A stretch of 42,459 nt of DNA, taken from positions 1 through 42,459 of the forward strand of contig CAMVLL010000008.1 in NCBI GenBank assembly GCA_947168315.1. The letters are read 5' to 3'. How positions within the stretch are numbered: position 1 is the first letter of the stretch; each line of letters begins with the position of its first letter. The notes below the pieces were generated by a model. That model was not told the origin of the DNA and searched no databases. It saw nothing but the letters and a program-made list of their open reading frames with translations. Positions 36,823 to 42,459 of this stretch are shown in pieces. The position numbers and the translations under genes are program-made. Origin of the DNA: an uncultured Bacteroidota bacterium. GTDB taxonomy: Bacteria > Bacteroidota > Bacteroidia > Bacteroidales > Bacteroidaceae.

Positions 36823-38940
36823 TTATATTAACTCTGAACGACCTCCCACCTCTTCAAGTATCGTCTTAGCGATCGAACTTGCTACTTGGGTGTGATGGTC
36901 GTAAGTCATAGATGACGTAGCGCGTCCTGAAGTAATCGTACGCAGAGCGGTTACATAGCCGAACATTTCAGCCAACGGAACCATTGCCTTTACGACTCTT
37001 GCGCCTGAGCGAGTTGATTCCATTCCTTCAACTTGTCCACGACGTTTATTCAAGTCGCCAATCACATCACCCATATTTTCTTCTGGAGTAACGACTTCCA
37101 ACTTCATCATTGGCTCCATCAAAACAGGACCTGCTTTTTCGCAAGCTTTCTTATATGCTTGAATAGCACAAATTTCGAATGACAGCTGGTCTGAATCCAC
37201 TGGGTGGAATGAACCATCGTGCAACACAACCTTTAAGGAATCAAGAGGGTAACCTGCTAACACACCATTTCTCATAGCGGTCATGAAACCTTTCTGTACA
37301 GAAGGGATATACTCTTTTGGCACGTTTCCGCCCTTTACTTCATCGACGAACTGTAAGCCGCCTTCTTTGAAGTCCTCATCAACCGGGCCTACTGATACGA
37401 TGATATCAGCAAACTTACCGCGACCACCGGTTTGTTTCTTATAAACCTCACGAAGTTGGATTGTCTTCGTGATAGCTTCCTTATAAGCAACCTGTGGGCG
37501 GCCTTGGTTACATTCAACCTTGAACTCTCTCTTCAAGCGTTCAATGATAATTTCCAAGTGAAGTTCACCCATACCTTCGATAACAGTCTGACCTGTTTGT
37601 TCATCTGTATGTACGCGGAAGGTTGGATCTTCCTCTGCCAACTTAGCCAAACCGTTTGAAAGTTTCTCCAAGTCTTTCTGAGTCTTAGGCTCAACTGCGA
37701 TACCAATTACAGGATCAGGGAAATCCATTGATTCCAATACGATTGGTGCGTCCTCATCACAAAGGGTATCACCAGTATGAATATCTTTGAAGCCTACTCC
37801 TGCACCGATATCACCAGCACTAATCACATCCATAGGATTCTGCTTGTTCGAGAACATTTGGAACAAACGAGACACGCGTTCCTTTTTGCCTGAACGTGAA
37901 TTATAGATGTATGAGCCTGATTCGATCTTTCCAGAATAAACACGGAAATAGGTCAGACGGCCGACATACGGGTCGGTTGCGATCTTGAAGGCCAAAGCAG
38001 CCGTCTTCTCATCTTCTGAAGGACGACGGTCTTCTTCTGCACCTGTCGTTGGGTTTACACCTTTAATATTAGGTGTATCCAGTGGTGATGGCAGGAATGC
38101 GCAGATATAGTCGAGCAAGGTTTGAACGCCCTTGTTCTTGAAAGAAGAGCCGCAAGTCATAGGAACGATCTCGTGCATCAAAGTACCCTTACGGATAGCA
38201 CGGATGATTTCTTCCTCTGTTATTGTTGATGGGTCCTCAAAGAATTTCTCCATGAGTTCGTCATCATAGTTAGCAGCTGTTTCCAACATTTTATCACGCC
38301 ATTCTTGAGCCTCATCCACCATTCCGGCAGGAATTTGGGTTACTTCATACTCAGCACCCATTGTCTCATCATGCCAATAGATAGCTTTCATCTTGATCAG
38401 GTCGACAACTCCCTTAAAATGTTCTTCTGCACCAATAGGAATCATGACAGCGCAAGGATTTGCACCCAATTTCTCCCTCATTTGGTTCATTACATCAAAG
38501 AAGTCAGCGCCTGAACGGTCCATCTTATTTACATAGCCAAGACATGGAACGCCGTATTTTTCAGCCTGACGCCATACAGTTTCTGATTGTGGTTCAACGC
38601 CCCCTACTGCAGCGTAGGTTGCGACTGCACCATCCAGTACACGCAATGAACGTTCAACCTCAGCGGTGAAGTCCACGTGTCCCGGAGTGTCAATCAAATT
38701 AATTTTGTAAGTCTGGTCCCCGAACTTCCAGTTAGCAGTTGTCGCAGCCGATGTAATCGTGATGCCACGTTCCTGCTCTTCTTCCATCCAGTCCATTGTA
38801 GCAGCACCGTCATGCACCTCACCAATCTTGTGAGTCAATCCGGTATAGTACAATATACGTTCGGAAGTGGTCGTTTTACCGGCATCGATGTGAGCCATGA
38901 TACCGATATTGCGGGTTAGACTAAGATCTTGTTTTGCCAT
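36823..38940 (-). CDS. fusA: Translation elongation factor G
   Basis: GTPase of 705 residues that moves tRNA and mRNA through the ribosome. G domain: P-loop AHIDAGKTT (16-24), DTPGHVDF (84-91) with catalytic His88, and NKMD (138-141). Domains II-V follow, with the domain IV loop region ([17 protein letters not shown]) and the C-terminal [14 protein letters not shown] block. Intact and of normal length. Placed between rpsG (24 bp) and rpsJ, as in the classic str operon but without tuf behind it. Confidence 0.98.
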   Translation of the reverse strand: MAKQDLSLTRNIGIMAHIDAGKTTTSERILYYTGLTHKIGEVHDGAATMDWMEEEQERGITITSAATTANWKFGDQTYKINLIDTPGHVDFTAEVERSLRVLDGAVATYAAVGGVEPQSETVWRQAEKYGVPCLGYVNKMDRSGADFFDVMNQMREKLGANPCAVMIPIGAEEHFKGVVDLIKMKAIYWHDETMGAEYEVTQIPAGMVDEAQEWRDKMLETAANYDDELMEKFFEDPSTITEEEIIRAIRKGTLMHEIVPMTCGSSFKNKGVQTLLDYICAFLPSPLDTPNIKGVNPTTGAEEDRRPSEDEKTAALAFKIATDPYVGRLTYFRVYSGKIESGSYIYNSRSGKKERVSRLFQMFSNKQNPMDVISAGDIGAGVGFKDIHTGDTLCDEDAPIVLESMDFPDPVIGIAVEPKTQKDLEKLSNGLAKLAEEDPTFRVHTDEQTGQTVIEGMGELHLEIIIERLKREFKVECNQGRPQVAYKEAITKTIQLREVYKKQTGGRGKFADIIVSVGPVDEDFKEGGLQFVDEVKGGNVPKEYIPSVQKGFMTAMRNGVLAGYPLDSLKVVLHDGSFHPVDSDQLSFEICAIQAYKKACEKAGPVLMEPMMKLEVVTPEENMGDVIGDLNKRRGQVEGMESTRSGARVVKAMVPLAEMFGYVTALRTITSGRATSSMTYDHHTQVASSIAKTILEEVGGRSELI

Positions 38941-38964
38941 TTTTCGTTCTTATTTTTTAAACCA

Positions 38965-39441
38965 TTAGAATCTGAAGTGTGCAAAAGCACGGTTAGCTTC
39001 AGCCATACGGTGCATATCCTCTTTACGTTTGAATGCTCCACCTTGTTCATTGAAAGCATCAACGATTTCGTTAGCCAGCTTGTCAGCCATAGACTTGCCA
39101 CCACGTTTACGAGCGAAAGAGATCATATTCTTCATAGAGATAGATTCTTTACGTTCTGGACGGATTTCAGTAGGAACTTGGAATGTAGCACCACCGATAC
39201 GACGAGACTTAACCTCAATCTGCGGAGTGATGTTATCAAGAGCCTTTTTCCAAATTTCAAGAGCTGATTTCTCTTCGTTAGGAAGTTTTGCCTTTACTGT
39301 TTCCAGTGCAGCGTAGAAAATTTCGTAAGAGGTGTTCTTCTTACCATCGTACATCAGATGGTTTACAAACTTAGAGACCTTTTGGTCATTAAACACCGGA
39401 TCCGGAAGGATCAAACGTTTTTTTGGTTTTGCTTTTCTCAT
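38965..39441 (-). CDS. rpsG: 30S ribosomal protein S7
   Basis: uS7 of 158 residues, head assembly protein at the E site. The start is the ATG at 39439-39441 ([19 protein letters not shown]). A frame beginning 25 codons upstream is not conserved and is rejected. The C-terminal end [21 protein letters not shown] is typical. The spacer to rpsL is long (140 bp) and holds a small inverted repeat (AACGCTTTCACTAAAGCATT, about 39489-39508) that might be regulatory. Confidence 0.97.
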   Translation of the reverse strand: MRKAKPKKRLILPDPVFNDQKVSKFVNHLMYDGKKNTSYEIFYAALETVKAKLPNEEKSALEIWKKALDNITPQIEVKSRRIGGATFQVPTEIRPERKESISMKNMISFARKRGGKSMADKLANEIVDAFNEQGGAFKRKEDMHRMAEANRAFAHFRF

Positions 39442-39581
39442 TTTTCTTAAAACTTGCGTTTTTGTTTGGGTTGCATTTTTGTCTTCTTCAACGCTTTCAC
39501 TAAAGCATTTACTCAACCTTTACTGCTTCTTCCAACAAACCAAAAACTAATTTAAATAATTCTTAATCTCCGAGAAGTTTT

Positions 39582-39962
39582 TTACTTCTTAGCTTTAGGA
39601 CGCTTAGCACCATACTTGCTTCTGCGTTGAGTACGACCAGCTACACCAGCTGTATCCAAAGTACCACGAACGATGTGATAACGAACACCTGGAAGGTCCT
39701 TAACACGACCACCACGTACTAATACGATTGAGTGTTCCTGCAAATTGTGTCCTTCTCCCGGAATGTAAGAGTTGACTTCCTTTGAGTTAGTCAAGCGGAC
39801 ACGAGCAACTTTACGCATTGCTGAATTAGGTTTTTTAGGAGTTGTTGTGTAAACACGTACACAGACACCACGTCTTTGCGGGCATGAGTCTAGTGCCGGA
39901 GATTTACTCTTCTCCTTCAATACCTGTCTTCCTTTTCTTACTAATTGTTGAATAGTAGGCAT
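39582..39962 (-). CDS. rpsL: 30S ribosomal protein S12
   Basis: uS12 of 126 residues in the decoding centre, first gene of the superoperon. [13 protein letters not shown] (39-51) keeps Lys43, the residue changed in many streptomycin-resistant mutants, and [12 protein letters not shown] keeps the second site and the Asp that is methylthiolated in E. coli. It thus looks wild-type. A promoter of the phylum's consensus lies 76 bp before the ATG. Confidence 0.98.
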   Translation of the reverse strand: MPTIQQLVRKGRQVLKEKSKSPALDSCPQRRGVCVRVYTTTPKKPNSAMRKVARVRLTNSKEVNSYIPGEGHNLQEHSIVLVRGGRVKDLPGVRYHIVRGTLDTAGVAGRTQRRSKYGAKRPKAKK

Positions 39963-40037
39963 TTTGTTTTGTTTTTAATTATTATATATTGTTTTATTAA
40001 TTAGCTATTTAAAATCAAAATTGTACATTTTGGGCTG

Positions 40038-40067
40038 CAAAGTTACAAATAACATTTTAATAAACAA
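40038..40067 (-). promoter_or_regulatory. Promoter of the rpsL superoperon
   Basis: On the minus strand ATTG (40065-40068; TTG 40065-40067) is followed after 19 bp by TAACTTTG (40038-40045), a full -7 match. It lies just beyond the DUF3467 terminator, so the 33-gene transcript begins independently of the upstream genes. Confidence 0.7.
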
Positions 40068-40080
40068 TGTTTTTGAAAGG

Positions 40081-40122
40081 AAAAAATTAACCTGCCCCCT
40101 ATTTTTGTATAGAAAGCAGGTT
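40081..40122 (-). terminator. Terminator after the DUF3467 gene
   Basis: AACCTGC (40089-40095) and GCAGGTT (40116-40122) form a 7-bp stem with a 20-nt loop, followed on the minus strand by TTAATTTTTT. It lies 27 bp beyond the stop codon. Confidence 0.65.
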
Positions 40123-40148
40123 AAAACATGTTCTTTAACAGTTAATTT

Positions 40149-40499
40149 TCAAGCATCACCTTTGATTCCACCGATTGGAGGCATAAAATTTGTTCCTTCG
40201 GGACCGTTTTTCCCTTTGATTTTATCCTCAGGCATCTGAATCGGTCCGAGAATATGCTCATACTTCATGATGTTGTCCTGAAGTGCGAAAAGTAATCGCT
40301 TCGCATGTTCCGGTGCTAAGATAATACGTGACTGTACACTGGCCTTTGGTAGACCAGGAAGGACACGGGCAAAGTCCAATACGAACTCCGAAGGTGAATG
40401 TCCGATGATAACCAGATTCGCATACGTCCCTTGAGCGACTTCTTCTTTTAAGTCAATTGGAAATTGTTCTTCTTGTTTCTTTTGGTCTTCCATATTCAT
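40149..40499 (-). CDS. DUF3467 family protein
   Basis: Small cytoplasmic protein of 116 residues (or 114 from the ATG at 40491-40493) with no signal peptide. The family signature is clear: TYANLVIIGHSPSEFVLDFARVLPG and ILAPEHAKRLLFALQDNIMKYE. The C terminus is Gly/Pro-rich. The function is unknown. In Bacteroidetes, as I recall, this gene usually sits between rpoC and rpsL, so a link with transcription or translation is plausible; here rpoC is not upstream. 56 bp after the cyclophilin gene, with no promoter seen between them. Confidence 0.9.
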   Translation of the reverse strand: MNMEDQKKQEEQFPIDLKEEVAQGTYANLVIIGHSPSEFVLDFARVLPGLPKASVQSRIILAPEHAKRLLFALQDNIMKYEHILGPIQMPEDKIKGKNGPEGTNFMPPIGGIKGDA

Positions 40500-40555
40500 T
40501 CTATTTCTTTTTGATTTGAATTTACACCTTATTATATATAGAGTATTATCTTATA

Positions 40556-41248
40556 CTACTTTCCCTTCCCGTCATCCACGAGTTTGATAGTCTCAATTTT
40601 AACCGGTTCGTTCGGCATATCCAACTTTTTCGCACCACGTGGCACCTTGGCAATGGCATCAATCACATCGAATCCATCAATAGTTTCGCCAAATACCGTG
40701 TAGTTGCCGTCCAAACGTTTGCACTCTTCCTCATTTTGAACAAGATAGAATTGTGAGCTCGATGACATCTTCTCCGGATTTACATCATCTCCCTCACGAG
40801 CTGCAGCCAATGCGCCCCGTTTATGTCGCAATCTGTCCACAAACTCTGCCGGTATCCAAAATCCTTGATCACCCCAACCGTATTCATCGATTGTGCGACA
40901 AGGATCTTTCGTCCAAGGATCACCGAACTGCATCATAAATCCATCAATCACACGATCAAAAAGAATGCCGCCATAAAAGCGTCCAGCTACTAATCGAGCA
41001 AAATTGTCACGATGCAAAGGGGTTTCCTTATAAAGCTTTACCCGAATCGTTCCTTTTGTCGTCACAATATCGAAAATAGGCTCTTCACCTAATGCATATG
41101 GGTTGAACGGCGGAACATGAAGAAACGTATCGACCACATGAGTCGAATGCTGACATGCTGAACACTCAACTTGAGCTTGTTTTACCTTCGGTTGACAACC
41201 CACGAGCAATAATAACGTCCATGATATTATCAGAAGAGTATTTTTCAT
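40556..41248 (-). CDS. Cyclophilin-type peptidylprolyl isomerase lipoprotein
   Basis: Speeds cis-trans change at proline bonds in the cell envelope; 230 residues. The lipobox gives Cys18 (LLVGC). The cyclophilin domain runs from about 57 to 225: FDIVTTKGTIRVKLYKETP, the active-site FDRVIDGFMMQFGD (97-110, with Arg99, Phe104 and Gln107), SSSQFYLV, and NYTVFGETIDGFDVIDAI. An insert of about 35 residues follows the active-site strand (111-145, TKDPCRTIDEYGWGDQGFW), as in other Bacteroidetes lipoprotein cyclophilins. It probably shares a transcript with DUF3467. Confidence 0.92.
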   Translation of the reverse strand: MKNTLLIISWTLLLLVGCQPKVKQAQVECSACQHSTHVVDTFLHVPPFNPYALGEEPIFDIVTTKGTIRVKLYKETPLHRDNFARLVAGRFYGGILFDRVIDGFMMQFGDPWTKDPCRTIDEYGWGDQGFWIPAEFVDRLRHKRGALAAAREGDDVNPEKMSSSSQFYLVQNEEECKRLDGNYTVFGETIDGFDVIDAIAKVPRGAKKLDMPNEPVKIETIKLVDDGKGK

Positions 41249-41276
41249 AAAATGTTCTTTTATAGTTAGTTCAAGA

Positions 41277-41284
41277 CAAAAATA
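41277..41284 (-). promoter_or_regulatory. Candidate -7 element for the cyclophilin gene
   Basis: On the minus strand it reads TATTTTTG, matching TAnnTTTG, 28 bp before the ATG. No clear -33 TTTG is seen. Confidence 0.4.
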
Positions 41285-41410
41285 AGAATTATCGCCGGGA
41301 ACTCATAGTGAAACAGACATTATTTTCATCTACTGTCTAGTTTTTAATATAAAAAATATGCATTTATTTTTCATCATTCTGAATTCATTATGTATATTTA
41401 CACCACGAAT

Positions 41411-41504
41411 TAAGCGTTTCACAAAGGTGGAAAAGGCTTGTCACAAAGGTGGAAAGCTTTTGTCACATTAGTGGAAAGCCTTTGTCACAAAGGTGACAAG
41501 CTTA
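41411..41504 (+). repeat. 94-bp element of 22-bp units, copy B
   Basis: Ends TAAGCGTTTCAC (41411-41422) and GTGACAAGCTTA (41493-41504) are near-inverted copies. Between them are four units at 22-bp spacing, starting CACAAAGGTGG, CACAAAGGTGG, CACATTAGTGG and CACAAAGGTGA, joined by linkers of the type AAAGCNTTTGT. Same length as copy A and inverted to it. It ends 72 bp before the HU-like start. Confidence 0.88.
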
Positions 41505-41576
41505 ATTTCTATGAGACAATTACTAAGACTAGCGAACTGGCACATAACTAATCTAGTTCGCACAAAAACAATTAGA

Positions 41577-42182
41577 ATGATATATTATAATTTTTACAAG
41601 AATCCGAGGAAGGAAAAGGAAGGACCTGAACATTTTCATCCACGAACCATTAATCAGGGTACGGCTGATTTAAAGGTCCTAGCTAAAGAAATCGAGAAAG
41701 GAACGACTCTTACAGCCGCAGATATCGAGGCAACTCTTACGGCTCTCACTGATCAGATGGTAAAACATCTCATGAACGGTGAACGTATATACTTAAAAGG
41801 ATTGGGGTATTTCTCAATCTCGTTACGATGTACCAAGACGAATGCCATTCCGGATCAGACACGAGCAGAAAACATTCGATTCAAGGCACTCAACTTCAAG
41901 GCCGATAAGAACCTACGTCTTGAGTTACAAGGCATAACATGCAAGCGATGCTCATCAAACACGTCTAATACTGGTGAGAGTATTGAAGTTGTCAATGCGT
42001 TAAGCAAGTTTTTTGAAACTCATTCTTTCATAACACGAAAAATGATGGAAGAACTGTGCAACATGTCGCAAACTACAGCTAACCGTCGGTTAAAAGAGTG
42101 TATTAATAATAGAATATTGAAGAATGAAGGTACACGATTTAACCCAATTTATGTACCTGACGAAAAATTTCCGATAAGATAA
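41577..42182 (+). CDS. HU-like DNA-binding protein with C-terminal helix-turn-helix
   Basis: Protein of 201 residues. I choose the ATG at 41577 (MIYYNFYKNPRKEK); the longer frame starts with a GTG inside the 94-bp repeat and adds 28 unconserved residues. The first ~120 residues match the Bacteroidetes HU-like (HU-HIG type) fold: LKVLAKEIEKGTTLTAADIEATL, then GERIYLKGLGYFSIS and FKALNFKADKNLRLEL. The last ~65 residues (ITRKMMEELCNMSQTTANRRLKECINNRILK, cut at 152-181) look like a winged helix-turn-helix. It probably binds DNA as an architectural or regulatory protein. Targets are unknown. Confidence 0.85.
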   Translation: MIYYNFYKNPRKEKEGPEHFHPRTINQGTADLKVLAKEIEKGTTLTAADIEATLTALTDQMVKHLMNGERIYLKGLGYFSISLRCTKTNAIPDQTRAENIRFKALNFKADKNLRLELQGITCKRCSSNTSNTGESIEVVNALSKFFETHSFITRKMMEELCNMSQTTANRRLKECINNRILKNEGTRFNPIYVPDEKFPIR

Positions 42183-42249
42183 AGCTCGATATATTGTCTT
42201 TAAAGGAATGGTTTTCATCAATTAAATTTATGGTTAAGTTTTATTTTTA

Positions 42250-42285
42250 CTATTTCCCCGATGTGAATCGGGGAATAGTTTCTAT
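42250..42285 (+). terminator. Terminator of the HU-like gene
   Basis: CTATTTCCCCGAT (42250-42262) pairs with ATCGGGGAATAG (42267-42278) through a GTGA loop with one bulged T, then TTTCTAT. It lies 67 bp after the stop. It could also serve the minus-strand gene that ends at 42314, whose T-tract would be the A/T block before 42250. Confidence 0.75.
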
Positions 42286-42313
42286 AAAAATATAATTATG
42301 GCTCGAACAAAAT

Positions 42314-42459
42314 CTATTCAGGGCCATGATCCCATGTGATATTATCTGTTTGAAATTTCTCAGTGTTCTTTACATGACCGATGAAATCACTTACTGAATC
42401 AACGTGAATGTTCGCAAGTGTTATATCTTGTGGCGGAAGATTCTCCACACCATTGATCT
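42314..42459 (-). CDS. C-terminal end of a probable glycoside hydrolase (partial)
   Basis: The gene runs off the right edge; 48 codons and the stop (TAG, 42314-42316) are visible. The peptide includes INGVENLPPQDITLANIHVD, VSDFIGHVKNTEKFQTDNIT and ends WDHGPE. The repeated pattern of short strands with I-T-L-x-N-I-x-V resembles the last coils of a right-handed beta-helix, as in GH28 polygalacturonases. That family call is tentative; only that it is a real coding end is fairly sure, from the clean frame and strand-like pattern. Confidence 0.55.
   Translation of the reverse strand, partial: INGVENLPPQDITLANIHVDSVSDFIGHVKNTEKFQTDNITWDHGPE

Larger units (their letters stand above)
41249..41576. 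other. Divergent intergenic region with 94-bp element
   Basis: No gene is seen in this 328-bp stretch between the divergent cyclophilin and HU-like genes. It holds a candidate -7 element for the cyclophilin (41277-41284), an A/T-rich block, and copy B of the 94-bp element (41411-41504). Confidence 0.7.

Noticed and set aside
39442-39516. N-terminal extension of S7 by 25 residues
   Set aside because: The extension is not part of the conserved family; [15 protein letters not shown] is the usual start.
41493-41576. GTG-started extension of the HU-like protein by 28 residues
   Set aside because: It begins inside the 94-bp repeat and is unconserved-looking; the ATG at 41577 gives the usual N terminus.

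Overview
The window comes from a gut-type Bacteroidales bacterium, most likely Bacteroides or Parabacteroides. The signs are a SusC/SusD pair with a hybrid two-component regulator, promoters matching the Bacteroidetes TTTG / TAnnTTTG consensus, many lipoprotein signals, a DUF3467 gene next to rpsL, and zinc-free forms of S14, S4 and L36. The genus is inferred, not proven.

Region 1 (1-6934). After an intergenic edge with tandem repeats and two terminators comes a minus-strand operon of four exported proteins: a Tat-exported Gfo/Idh/MocA oxidoreductase, two DUF6807 proteins and a lipoprotein oxidoreductase. Divergent from it are an AraC regulator with an N-terminal cupin and a small unknown lipoprotein. 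The regulator probably controls the operon in response to a sugar-like compound.

Region 2 (7005-21644). This is a polysaccharide utilisation locus. It holds SusD, a SusC broken by one in-frame TGA at 11366-11368, a DUF4965 glutaminase-A-like lipoprotein, an intact GH43 lipoprotein, a second GH43-like lipoprotein that seems to lack two of its three catalytic carboxylates, and a 1324-residue hybrid sensor/regulator. The logic is sensing by the hybrid regulator, cutting by GH43, and uptake by SusCD, but the SusC reading frame is interrupted.

Region 3 (21885-40067). This is one long minus-strand str/S10/spc/alpha superoperon of 33 genes from rpsL to rplQ: ribosomal proteins, EF-G, SecY, methionine aminopeptidase, IF-1 and RNA polymerase alpha. 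It has a good promoter before rpsL and a strong terminator after rplQ. rpmD and rpmJ are short but intact.

Region 4 (40081-42459). DUF3467 and a cyclophilin lipoprotein lie on the minus strand, and an HU-like protein with a C-terminal helix-turn-helix lies on the plus strand. The right edge carries the C-terminal end of a gene that resembles a beta-helix glycosidase.

The most striking unexplained structures are two families of dispersed intergenic elements. A 94-bp element made of 22-bp units occurs in two divergent promoter regions (15361-15454 and 41411-41504). A 152-bp element occurs twice (7005-7156 and 21733-21884) and carries a hairpin with a compensatory base-pair change.
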